From: Rhizobium bangladeshense
Lineage (GTDB): Bacteria; Pseudomonadota; Alphaproteobacteria; Rhizobiales; Rhizobiaceae
Direction of reading: 5' to 3'
Assembly: GCF_001662075.1 (NCBI RefSeq)
Contig: NZ_LYPL01000013.1
Coordinates: 152,287 to 216,286, forward strand
DNA: 64,000 bases
Shown: one piece after another, positions 16,921 to 24,681 of the stretch
How the letters are laid out: every line of letters begins with the position of its first letter
Position numbering within the stretch: the stretch's first letter is position 1
Program-made: the position numbers and the translations under genes
The notes under the pieces: generated by a model
What the model was told of the DNA's origin: nothing
The model's database searches: none
Seen by the model: the letters and a program-made list of their open reading frames with translations, nothing else

Positions 16921-18128
16921 AATTCCCTCCTTGAGGCATGGATGTCATGGAAGTTGGCAACGAGTGCCGCGGCGAATTCCGGGCTGTTGATATGGGCGTC
17001 TATCTCGACAAGGCGCCTGTTTTCCGCATCGCGCCAGCCGTCGCGGATGGCGGCAAACAGCGCCGCGTCTGCTTGGGCGTCGTGGAACGGCTGACCGGCG
17101 GCGTCGATGGCCGAAACGCCCTGGAGCGGCAGCAGGAAACGGACCGGACCCTGCATCCGGTTCAGCCGCTCGACGATGAAGGCGCCGATCCTGCCGTTTT
17201 CCTCCGGCGTGGTGCGCATCAGCGTCACCTGGGCATTGTGGACATGTAGCCTGCGGTCGCGGAAAGGCGCCGGCACGGTTTCCCGCGCGCCGAAATTCAC
17301 CATATCGACGGCGCCGACCGAGCCGACATAGGGCAGGCCGGTGCGGATGATCGCGCCGAAGCGATCCATGGTCGCCGGAAAGACGCCGCCGACGAGGAGA
17401 TCGGGAACCTCGGTCGTCGTCACGTCGATCACGCCCTGCAGCAGGCCGGAATCGGCAAGTTTCTCCATCGACTGGCCGCCGACGCCGGTCGCATGGAAGA
17501 CGTAGATTTCATGCGTCTTGCCGAGCATCTCACGGATCTGCGTGACGCAAGGCGTGGTGACGCCGAACATGGTCATGCCGATACCCGGCCGATCATCGCT
17601 CGAGGTGGGAATGGCGTTGCCGGCCATGCCGGCCGCCGCGTTCGCCGCATTGCCGATCACCTTGCGCGAGATCGCATTGAGGCCCGCGACGTCGACGACC
17701 GAATACATCATGGTCAGATCGTTCGGCCCGACATAGGGCGCGACGTTGCCCGAGGCGACCGTCGAGACCATCAGTTTCGGCAGGCCGATGGGAAGTGCGC
17801 GCATCGCTTCCGTGACGAGCGCGGTATTGCCGGTACCGCCGAGACCGAGAACGGCACCGATGTCGCTGCGTGATGTCAGGAATGCCGTCAGCGCCCTGGC
17901 CATGGCCGAAACCGCCGTTCCCCGATCGGCCTGCCCCAGCACGGCCGCCGCGCCCTCGGGATGAAATTCGGCCACTTCCCGCGCCCGGATATCGGCGCCG
18001 GCGCTATCCCCGAGCGTTCCGACATCGACCAGGATGGCATCGGCGCCGGCCAACAGAACCACCTCCCTGGCGTAATTCAGTTCCGCGCTCTTGGTGTCAC
18101 AGGTGCCGACGATATAGACCGTTCCCAT
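16917..18128 (-). CDS. Tm-1-like ATP-binding domain protein (UPF0261)
   Basis: A 403-residue UPF0261 protein corresponding to the N-terminal half of plant Tm-1, in which this domain binds ATP. The characteristic opening VYIVGTCDTKSAEL and the glycine-rich GLGGTGNTAL segment near residue 98 are clear. The ATG at 18128 is preceded by GAGGAGG at ideal distance; a longer frame to 18215 lies in AT-rich promoter DNA. It heads a two-gene operon with the TIM-barrel gene and is divergent from the GntR regulator, with which it probably shares the control region. Confidence 0.88.
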   Translation of the reverse strand: MGTVYIVGTCDTKSAELNYAREVVLLAGADAILVDVGTLGDSAGADIRAREVAEFHPEGAAAVLGQADRGTAVSAMARALTAFLTSRSDIGAVLGLGGTGNTALVTEAMRALPIGLPKLMVSTVASGNVAPYVGPNDLTMMYSVVDVAGLNAISRKVIGNAANAAAGMAGNAIPTSSDDRPGIGMTMFGVTTPCVTQIREMLGKTHEIYVFHATGVGGQSMEKLADSGLLQGVIDVTTTEVPDLLVGGVFPATMDRFGAIIRTGLPYVGSVGAVDMVNFGARETVPAPFRDRRLHVHNAQVTLMRTTPEENGRIGAFIVERLNRMQGPVRFLLPLQGVSAIDAAGQPFHDAQADAALFAAIRDGWRDAENRRLVEIDAHINSPEFAAALVANFHDIHASRREF

Positions 18129-18193
18129 TGTTTTTCCTCCTCTTTTCAAACTTCTCTGTGAGCTTTCGATAAAATTCCTGTTTTTGTATTTTT

Positions 18194-18222
18194 CATATTG
18201 TATATTATTTCGCATATTGCAT
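18194..18222. promoter_or_regulatory. candidate GntR operator: direct repeat in a divergent promoter
   Basis: CATATTGTAT at 18194-18203 and CATATTGCAT at 18213-18222 are direct repeats 19 bases apart, about two helical turns, inside the AT-rich stretch between the UPF0261 and GntR genes. The TTGTATA and TTGCATAC cores resemble half-sites of FCD-type GntR regulators. Confidence 0.45.
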
Positions 18223-18248
18223 ACTTAAATTATCAACGCCAGACGGAA

Positions 18249-18911
18249 ATGGAAACCATGAACGCACCGCGCCACCTCACCCTTCGCGAGCGGATCTACG
18301 AGGAAATCGTTCGCCTGATCGTCTCGGGCGAGCTGCCGAGCGGCGTCTCAATCGACGAAAAAGAACTGACGGAACGGCTGCAGGTCAGTCGCACGCCATT
18401 CCGGGAGGCGATCGGCACGCTCGCCAAGGAAGGGCTGATCGAGATCAAGCCCTATCGCGGTTTTTTCGTGCGCAGCTTCACGCCGAAAGAGATCGACGAC
18501 CTCTATAATTTGCGCAAGACGCTCGAATGCTTTGCCGTCGAGCTCGCCGTTCCGGAGATGAGCGACCGGCATATCGCAAACTTCGAGCGTATCCTGGATG
18601 AAGCAGTGGCCGCATTGCGCCGCGGCGACATGGAAACCTACGGCATTCGCGACAAGGAATTCCACGAGACCATTGCCGAGCTTTCGGGGAGCGCGCCGCT
18701 GATCGAAACGCTGGCGCGGCTCGCACTGCAGATTCAGATCTGCCGCTCGATCGCCAATGAGAGCCGCGATCTGGCCGAAAGGGCGGCCGAGGAGCGCGAT
18801 CAGATCCTGCAGGCTTTCAGGGCGCGCGACATTGCCCGCGCCAAAGCGCTGATGCACGCGCATATCAGCGATGTCCAGCAGGCCGTCATGGCGCGCTTTC
18901 AGAAGGGTTAG
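18249..18911 (+). CDS. GntR-family transcriptional regulator, FadR/FCD type
   Basis: A regulator of 220 residues. The N-terminal winged helix (about residues 10-75) contains LQVSRTPFREAIGTLAKEGLI, and the all-helical FCD effector domain follows from about residue 80 with metal/ligand-type residues in RDKEFHETIAE and AHISDVQ. The ATG at 18249 is chosen for the ACGGAA upstream; ATG 18258 is equally possible. Placed between the Tm-1-like pair and the sugar transporter operon, it probably represses one or both and responds to an intermediate carboxylate or sugar acid. Confidence 0.88.
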   Translation: METMNAPRHLTLRERIYEEIVRLIVSGELPSGVSIDEKELTERLQVSRTPFREAIGTLAKEGLIEIKPYRGFFVRSFTPKEIDDLYNLRKTLECFAVELAVPEMSDRHIANFERILDEAVAALRRGDMETYGIRDKEFHETIAELSGSAPLIETLARLALQIQICRSIANESRDLAERAAEERDQILQAFRARDIARAKALMHAHISDVQQAVMARFQKG

Positions 18912-18921
18912 CCGAAGGACA

Positions 18922-18945
18922 TGAAGGAGAGGGAGGTCTCCTTCA
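18922..18945 (+). promoter_or_regulatory. leader hairpin with Shine-Dalgarno-like loop
   Basis: TGAAGGAGA (18922-18930) and TCTCCTTCA (18937-18945) form a perfect 9-bp stem that presents GGGAGG in a six-base loop, 45 bases before the binding-protein ATG. It is not followed by a T run, so it is not a classical terminator. Confidence 0.5.
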
Positions 18946-18990
18946 GCAACCGAAAAACATGGGCCGAGGAGCGGTCCGGAGGAGGGAACA

Positions 18991-20247
18991 ATGCTGAAAT
19001 TTCTTGCCCGCAGCACCGCACTTGCGGCGATGATCGCCGCAAGCTCGCTGGCGGCACATGCCGAAGCCCTGAAGATGTGGGGGCCCGAGCAGATCACCGA
19101 GCCGCTGGTCGCGCAGCTCTGGAACGGCATCAAGGCCGATTTCGAAAAAGCCAATCCCGGTGTGACCGTCGAATTCATGCCGCCGACCGGCACGATCAGC
19201 AACGGCGCGGTGCAGGCGGCGATCCAGTCGGATGCCGGACCGGACGTGATCCTCACCAACTCCGGCATCGGCCGCATCAGCGTCGTCAAGAACGCCAAGC
19301 AGGTGATGCCGCTCACCGAGCAATATGAAAAGCGCGGCTGGAAAGACAAGATCTATCCCTGGCTCTACACCGAGCTGAAGGGCCAGTTCGCCGGCGAGAT
19401 CTATGAGGTTCCCGATGGGCTCGATGCGCTGGGCATCTGGTACCACAAGGACATTTTCGCGCAGGCCGGCTGGAAGATCCCAGCCACCTGGAGCGAATTC
19501 GAAGCGCTGATGAAATCGATCGAGGAGACCGGCTTGCAGCCGATCGCCATCGGCCCGCGCACGACGGGCAGCGCCGGTCATCTCTTCGGCAGCCTGCTGC
19601 AGTCGGCGAGCGGTAAGGAGGTGATCGGCAAGGCGCTGCGTCGCGAAATTGCCTGGGACGATCCCTCGGTCGCCGCCGGCGCCATCCGGCTGCAGAAGCT
19701 GGTCGAGGCAGGCGACATCAAGAAGGAAATGGCCGGCCTCGATCTCGACGGCGCCTCGCGGCTCTGGTTCAACAAGCGCGCCGCCATGTTCGTTGCCGGC
19801 CCCTGGTTCACCGCCAATGCCCGCAAGGCCGGTTATGACCTCAAGAATGCCGGTTATGCGCCGATGCCCTCCGACATCAAGGGCGCGGCCATGCCGACCG
19901 GCGGCGTCGGCTGGAGCTGGCTGGTGCCTGTCAACTCCAAGCAACCGGAACTCGCGATGAAATGGATCGACTTCATGCTGTCGGATGCCGTGATGAAGAA
20001 GCGTGCGCAGGATCCGGCAAGCACGATGATTTATCCGCGCGAAATCCCGGGCCTCGAACCGCCGACCCCTGTCCTGAAGGAGATCTTCGCGGCCGCGGCC
20101 GGAGGCGTCGGCTATAATCCGAGCGTCTATCTGCCCGGGCCGGTGCTCGACACCTATTTCCAGGTCATCCAGGGCCTGATCTCCGGCCAGATCGGCGGTG
20201 AAGACGGCATGAAGCAGATCCAGGCGAAGATGGCAGAGGCGAAATAG
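18991..20247 (+). CDS. carbohydrate ABC transporter substrate-binding protein (family 1)
   Basis: A 418-residue periplasmic binding protein with a Sec signal peptide of about 24 residues ending AHA. The mature protein has the family-1 carbohydrate-binding architecture (DVILTNSG, a LWFNKRAAMFVAGPW strand, GWSWLVPV). GGAGGAGGG precedes the ATG. It delivers a sugar or sugar derivative to the two permeases encoded next. No ATPase follows, so the importer must borrow a shared MsmK/UgpC-like ATPase from elsewhere. Confidence 0.93.
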   Translation: MLKFLARSTALAAMIAASSLAAHAEALKMWGPEQITEPLVAQLWNGIKADFEKANPGVTVEFMPPTGTISNGAVQAAIQSDAGPDVILTNSGIGRISVVKNAKQVMPLTEQYEKRGWKDKIYPWLYTELKGQFAGEIYEVPDGLDALGIWYHKDIFAQAGWKIPATWSEFEALMKSIEETGLQPIAIGPRTTGSAGHLFGSLLQSASGKEVIGKALRREIAWDDPSVAAGAIRLQKLVEAGDIKKEMAGLDLDGASRLWFNKRAAMFVAGPWFTANARKAGYDLKNAGYAPMPSDIKGAAMPTGGVGWSWLVPVNSKQPELAMKWIDFMLSDAVMKKRAQDPASTMIYPREIPGLEPPTPVLKEIFAAAAGGVGYNPSVYLPGPVLDTYFQVIQGLISGQIGGEDGMKQIQAKMAEAK

Positions 20248-20300
20248 TGGCCATCCCCGAAACATCAGGCAGCAAGGTCGTGGCTTCTCTCAGCACTACC

Positions 20301-20343
20301 CCTGCCGCGGCAGGACATACGGGCGGAACATTCGCCCATATGT
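20301..20343 (+). promoter_or_regulatory. two intercistronic hairpins between binding-protein and permease genes
   Basis: CCTGCCGCGGCAGG (20301-20314) is a perfect palindrome. Directly after it, ACATA and GGGCG pair with CGCCC and TATGT (20315-20343), and the last arm contains the proposed permease ATG. Such structures often stabilise binding-protein mRNA or limit downstream translation. Confidence 0.45.
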
Positions 20344-21242
20344 CCAAACCCCGGGCGGCCGGGTCCGGCTCAGCCGATCGGGATGCCGGCACCGCATTCT
20401 GGCTGATGGCGCCGGCGCTCGCGCTTTACGCCGTCTTCACCCTGCTGCCGATCGCCGCGACTTTCTGGCTGAGTTTCAACAGCTCGGCCGGTTTCAACAC
20501 CTCCGCGAGCTTCGTCGGCTTCGGCAATTATGCGAAGGCGGCGCATGATCCGATCGTCTGGAAGAGCCTCGTCCATACCTTCGTCTGGCTCGCCTACCAT
20601 GTGGTGATGGCAGGCGGGCTCGGCCTTCTGCTGGCCCTCGCCGTCAGCAGGCTGCGTTTCACCCAGGTCTTCTTCCGCACCGCCTTCTTCCTGCCGCATC
20701 TGGTGTCGCTGGCCGTCGTCGGCGTCATCTGGGCCAATATCTACGATCCCTTTTTCGGCCTCCTGAACACGGCCCTGACGCGGATCGGGCTTGGTGCCTT
20801 CACGCAAGGCTGGCTTTCCGATCCGGCCCTGGTGCTGTTTTCCGTCAATGTCGCGAGCTCGTGGCAGGGCTTCGGCCTCTACATGCTGCTCTTCATCGCC
20901 GGCCTGCAGAATATCGACCGCTCGCTCTACGACGCGGCTGAGGTGGACGGCGCCAACGCCTTCCAGCAGTTGATCCATGTGACGCTGCCGGGGCTTCGCG
21001 AGGTGATGACCTTCGTCGTCTCTCTGGCGATGATCAACGGCCTGAAGGGCTTCGCCACGGTCTTCGTCATGACCAATGGCGGCCCCTTCTACCAGAGCGA
21101 ACTGATCACCACCTATATTTACCGGCTCGCCTTCCAATCCCAGGATCACGGACTGGCAGCGGTCCTCTGCATCCTGCTCAGCCTCCTGGCCATTGCCATC
21201 ACCATCGTCTTCAACCGCTGGCGCGCGAGGCAGTCCCAATGA
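20340..21242 (+). CDS. sugar ABC transporter permease (MalF/UgpA type)
   Basis: A permease of 300 residues with six predicted membrane helices and the EAA loop reading YDAAEVDGANAFQQLIHVTLPGL. It pairs with the following permease. The start is uncertain. ATG 20340 gives a normal N-terminus and leaves the hairpins at 20301-20343 mostly outside the gene. A GTG at 20247 overlapping the previous stop has GAGG upstream and would add 31 residues with poor codon bias (low GC at third positions). I prefer 20340. Confidence 0.88.
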   Translation: MSKPRAAGSGSADRDAGTAFWLMAPALALYAVFTLLPIAATFWLSFNSSAGFNTSASFVGFGNYAKAAHDPIVWKSLVHTFVWLAYHVVMAGGLGLLLALAVSRLRFTQVFFRTAFFLPHLVSLAVVGVIWANIYDPFFGLLNTALTRIGLGAFTQGWLSDPALVLFSVNVASSWQGFGLYMLLFIAGLQNIDRSLYDAAEVDGANAFQQLIHVTLPGLREVMTFVVSLAMINGLKGFATVFVMTNGGPFYQSELITTYIYRLAFQSQDHGLAAVLCILLSLLAIAITIVFNRWRARQSQ

Positions 21243-22066
21243 GTGTGCGCAATCGCGAATGGCCGGTGGCGCTGGCGCTGACCCCAGTTCTAATCCTGAT
21301 CCTCGCCCCCTTCATCTGGCTGCTGGTCTCGAGTTTCAAGACCGAGGCCGAAATCGGCCGGGCCGATCCCTTCACCTGGCCCGCCGACCTGATGTGGCGG
21401 AATTATCTGGATGCCTGGCAGATCGGCGGATTCGGCGATCTCGTCGGCAACAGCCTCATCAATCTCGTCGGCGTCGTCATCCTGTCGCTGCTGACATGCG
21501 CGCCTGCCGGCTACGCACTCGCCAAGATCCGCTTTCCCGGCCGGGAATGGCTGTTCTACGCCTTCATCCTCGGCCTCACCGTGCCGGTCCAGGCGATCGT
21601 CATTCCGCTCTATCAGGTGCTCTTCGGGCTCAACCTTGTCAACACACTTGCTGGAATCGTGCTGGTGCAGGTGAGCAACGGCATTCCCTTCGGCCTATTC
21701 CTGATGCGGAGTTTCTTCATCGGCGTGCCGGATGACCTGATCGAGGCCGCCAAGATCGACGGCGCCTCGCATCTCCAGATCCTCACCAAGGTTTTCCTGC
21801 CGATCTCGACGCCGGCGGTGCAGGCGCTCGTCATCATCAGCGCGCTCTCCACCTGGAACGACTTCTTCCTGCCGCTGATCGTGCTGATCAGCCCCGAGGT
21901 CCAGACACTGCCGCTCGGGCTGGTCCGTTTCGCCAGCACCTACGCCTCCGACTACCGCCTGGTCTTTTCGGGCACCGTCATTTCGTTCCTGCCGATCATT
22001 CTTCTCTACATCCTGATGCAGCGCCGCTTCACCGAAGGGCTGACGCAGGGAGCAATCAAGGGCTGA
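21239..22066 (+). CDS. sugar ABC transporter permease (MalG/UgpE type)
   Basis: The 275-residue partner permease, with six helices and an EAA motif at IEAAKIDGASHLQILTKVFL. It overlaps the preceding permease by 4 bases (ATGA). The two form the transmembrane channel for the binding protein at 18991. The EAA loops would dock to a shared cytoplasmic ATPase that is not encoded in this operon. Confidence 0.94.
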   Translation: MSVRNREWPVALALTPVLILILAPFIWLLVSSFKTEAEIGRADPFTWPADLMWRNYLDAWQIGGFGDLVGNSLINLVGVVILSLLTCAPAGYALAKIRFPGREWLFYAFILGLTVPVQAIVIPLYQVLFGLNLVNTLAGIVLVQVSNGIPFGLFLMRSFFIGVPDDLIEAAKIDGASHLQILTKVFLPISTPAVQALVIISALSTWNDFFLPLIVLISPEVQTLPLGLVRFASTYASDYRLVFSGTVISFLPIILLYILMQRRFTEGLTQGAIKG

Positions 22067-22068
22067 CC

Positions 22069-23160
22069 ATGTCGCATCATGTCCAGCGGGAAATCCGCTA
22101 CAATTTCGAATTCGATCACCGCATCAAGGCCTGCTTCATCGGCGCCGGCGGCCATGCCTATCGCAACGTCTATCCGGCGCTGCGTTATGCGCCGGTCGAA
22201 CTCGCCGGTATCTGCGATCTCGATCTCGGCCGCGCCGAGATATTCGCCAAGCTCTTCGGCGCCGGCAAAGCCTATACCGATCACCGCGAGATGCTGGAAC
22301 TGGAAAAGCCGGAACTGGTCTTTCTCGTCACCGCCTATCATCCCGATGGCCGGGTGCAGGCGACCGATCTGGCGCTCGACGCGCTTGCAGCAGGCGCCCA
22401 TGTCTGGATGGAGAAACCGACGGCAGCAAGCATCGAGGACATCGAACGGCTGCACGCGGCAAGTGCGGCGGCCGGCCGTATGGTGATGACCGGACTCAAG
22501 AAGACCTTTTTCCCCACGATCGAGAAACTTAGGGATTTGATCGGTTCCCCCGGTTTCGGCAGGCTGACCTCGATCAACGTCCGTTATCCCCAGAGCCTGC
22601 CGAAGCCGGAAGAGCGCGCCGATCTCGTCAAGATGCAGAGCTTCCTCGACCACATCTATCATCCGGGGGCGATCCTCAATTTCCTCGGCGGGGAGATCGA
22701 GCGCGCGGGCTATGAATGGGAGCCGCTGACGGGCGCGAGCGTCACCAGCCTGCGCTTCCGCTCCGGCGCGATCGGCACGCTGCATCTTACCGCCGGCCAA
22801 TCCGGCGGCAGCATCTTCGAGCGGGTCGAGATCATCGGCGAGGGCGCCAACGCCATCGTCGAAAACGGCAGCCGGCTGACCTATTTCCGCAAGGCGGAGC
22901 TGCCGTCCTACGGCCGCGCCGCAAGCTTCATCCAGCCGGACGAGAATGCCGCGCTCCTCTACGAGCCCGAACATTCGCTCGGCCAGCTCTACAACAACAA
23001 CCTCTTCTATCTCGGATATGTGCCCGAAATCCTGCACCTGACCGACGCGATCCTTGCGGGTACGCCGATCACGAGGGGCACGCTCGAAATCGCCCGCGAG
23101 ATCATGAAGCTCTTCGAATTCTACAGACGCACGGATGCCGGCGTCACCACCAATCTCTGA
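22069..23160 (+). CDS. Gfo/Idh/MocA-family oxidoreductase
   Basis: A 363-residue NAD(P)-dependent sugar or inositol-type dehydrogenase. The dinucleotide loop GAGGHA lies at residues 25-30 and the catalytic EKP motif at 115-117, with the later catalytic His in FLDHIYHPG. These enzymes oxidise or epimerise sugars, cyclitols and amino sugars. It starts 3 bases after the permease stop, so it belongs to the operon and should act on the imported sugar. Confidence 0.9.
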   Translation: MSHHVQREIRYNFEFDHRIKACFIGAGGHAYRNVYPALRYAPVELAGICDLDLGRAEIFAKLFGAGKAYTDHREMLELEKPELVFLVTAYHPDGRVQATDLALDALAAGAHVWMEKPTAASIEDIERLHAASAAAGRMVMTGLKKTFFPTIEKLRDLIGSPGFGRLTSINVRYPQSLPKPEERADLVKMQSFLDHIYHPGAILNFLGGEIERAGYEWEPLTGASVTSLRFRSGAIGTLHLTAGQSGGSIFERVEIIGEGANAIVENGSRLTYFRKAELPSYGRAASFIQPDENAALLYEPEHSLGQLYNNNLFYLGYVPEILHLTDAILAGTPITRGTLEIAREIMKLFEFYRRTDAGVTTNL

Positions 23161-23176
23161 TAGGGGAGGGACAGCC

Positions 23177-23557
23177 TTGACCGACAGCGAAGTCATTTTC
23201 CGGAAAGCCGGCGGCGAATTCATGCCGACCTCCTGGGGCGAGCTCAACTGGAAAATCACTGGCGACAGTACGCCCGGCGCCGAGATGACCTTCGGCACCT
23301 GCCGCATCAATCCCGGCGAGCGCAACCAGCTGCACTCACATCCCGACTGTGAGGAGATCCTCTATGTCGTTTCCGGCAGTTGCGAACATAAGCTCGGCGA
23401 TGTCCTTTATCGGCTGAAAGCTGGCGACGCCATCCGCATCCCCCGCAATGTCCGTCATTGGGCGCGCGCCCTCGGAACCGAACCGCTCTTTGCCCTGATC
23501 ATCTTCTCCTCCGGCACCAGGACGGCAGTCAATCATGAAGGCGAAGGCGCAGCCTGA
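23177..23557 (+). CDS. cupin-domain protein
   Basis: A 126-residue single cupin. Motif 1 is visible as HSHPDCEEILYVVSG (two His and Glu as metal ligands) and motif 2 as GDAIRIPRNVRHW. A TTG start at 23177 is proposed because GGGGAGGG sits 6 bases upstream; no ATG gives a comparable site. It is the last gene of the GntR-linked sugar operon and might be an isomerase, epimerase or dioxygenase of the same pathway. The fold is certain, the reaction is not. Confidence 0.82.
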   Translation: MTDSEVIFRKAGGEFMPTSWGELNWKITGDSTPGAEMTFGTCRINPGERNQLHSHPDCEEILYVVSGSCEHKLGDVLYRLKAGDAIRIPRNVRHWARALGTEPLFALIIFSSGTRTAVNHEGEGAA

Positions 23558-23723
23558 ACGCTGCGTCCGAGAGGGGTATCATGAACTTTGCCAAGGCGCT
23601 GACGATTGCGTGAAACCGCGCCAACACCTGTGACAAGAGCTCTTCGCCTCTGCTATGTCAGGAAAAATGCGGCAACCCAACCTGCGCCGCACTCCGTCCG
23701 ACCAATCCCAGGAGTTTTGAAAG

Positions 23724-24602
23724 ATGAGCGGTTCTCCCGACTATACCCCCCCGAAAGTCTGGACCTGGAACAAGGCGAATGGCGGCCAGTTCGCCAACAT
23801 CAATCGCCCGATAGCAGGACCGACACATGAGAAGGAGCTTCCGATCGGCCGTCATCCGCTGCAGCTCTATTCGCTCGGAACGCCGAACGGACAGAAGGTC
23901 ACGATCATGCTCGAGGAGCTGCTGGCCCTTGGCCATAGCGGTGCGGAATACGACGCCTGGCTGATCCGGATCGGCGATGGCGACCAGTTCGGAAGCGATT
24001 TCGTCAAGATCAATCCCAACTCGAAAATCCCGGCGCTGATGGACCGCAGCGGCGAAAAGCCGATCCGCGTCTTCGAATCCGGCGCCATCCTCACCTATCT
24101 CGCCGAAAAGTTCGGCGCCTTCCTGCCGACCGAGCCGGCCGCCCGCGCCGAATGCCTGTCGTGGCTGTTCTGGCAGATGGGAAGCGCGCCCTATCTCGGC
24201 GGCGGCTTCGGCCACTTCTACGCCTATGCGCCGATGAAGATCGAATATGCGATCGACCGCTTCGCCATGGAGGTGAAGCGTCAGCTCGACGTGCTCGATC
24301 GCCGTCTCGCCGAAAGCGAGTATCTGGCCGGCAGCGAATATACGATCGCCGATATTGCCGTCTGGCCGTGGTATGGCGGGCTGGTGAAGGGCTGGACCTA
24401 CGGCGCGGCCGAATTCCTGCAGGTCGAGGATTATAAGAACGTCCAGCGCTGGGCCGATGCGATCTTCAGTCGCCCGGCCGTGCAGCGCGGACGCATGGTC
24501 AACCGGACTTCCGGCGAACCGTCGGGCCAGTTGCATGAACGCCACGACGCCAGCGACTTCGACACCAGGACGCAGGACAAGCTCGCGGCGGCCGCCGAGT
24601 AA
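23724..24602 (+). CDS. yghU: glutathione S-transferase family protein, YghU type
   Basis: A 292-residue member of the YghU/nu-class GST group, whose E. coli homologue reduces organic peroxides with two bound glutathiones. The long N-terminal extension (PKVWTWNKANGGQFANINRP) before the thioredoxin-like domain is diagnostic. TPNGQKVTIMLEE marks the active-site helix and ESGAILTYLAEK the glutathione-binding turn, and an all-helical C-terminal domain follows. AGGAG lies upstream. The gene seems monocistronic. Confidence 0.93.
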   Translation: MSGSPDYTPPKVWTWNKANGGQFANINRPIAGPTHEKELPIGRHPLQLYSLGTPNGQKVTIMLEELLALGHSGAEYDAWLIRIGDGDQFGSDFVKINPNSKIPALMDRSGEKPIRVFESGAILTYLAEKFGAFLPTEPAARAECLSWLFWQMGSAPYLGGGFGHFYAYAPMKIEYAIDRFAMEVKRQLDVLDRRLAESEYLAGSEYTIADIAVWPWYGGLVKGWTYGAAEFLQVEDYKNVQRWADAIFSRPAVQRGRMVNRTSGEPSGQLHERHDASDFDTRTQDKLAAAAE

Positions 24603-24637
24603 GCTCGCCCCGGCCAGGTGTCGCAGCAAAGATGAAG

Positions 24638-24663
24638 CTCCGCCGCCTTACGGCGACGGAGCA
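24638..24663. terminator. bidirectional hairpin between converging genes
   Basis: GCTCCG and CGGAGC bracket a CCGCC/GGCG inner stem between the GST gene and the converging peptide-binding-protein gene. The T runs are weak, so termination is plausible but not certain. Confidence 0.4.
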
Positions 24664-24681
24664 TTTGCATGCTGCCCGAAC

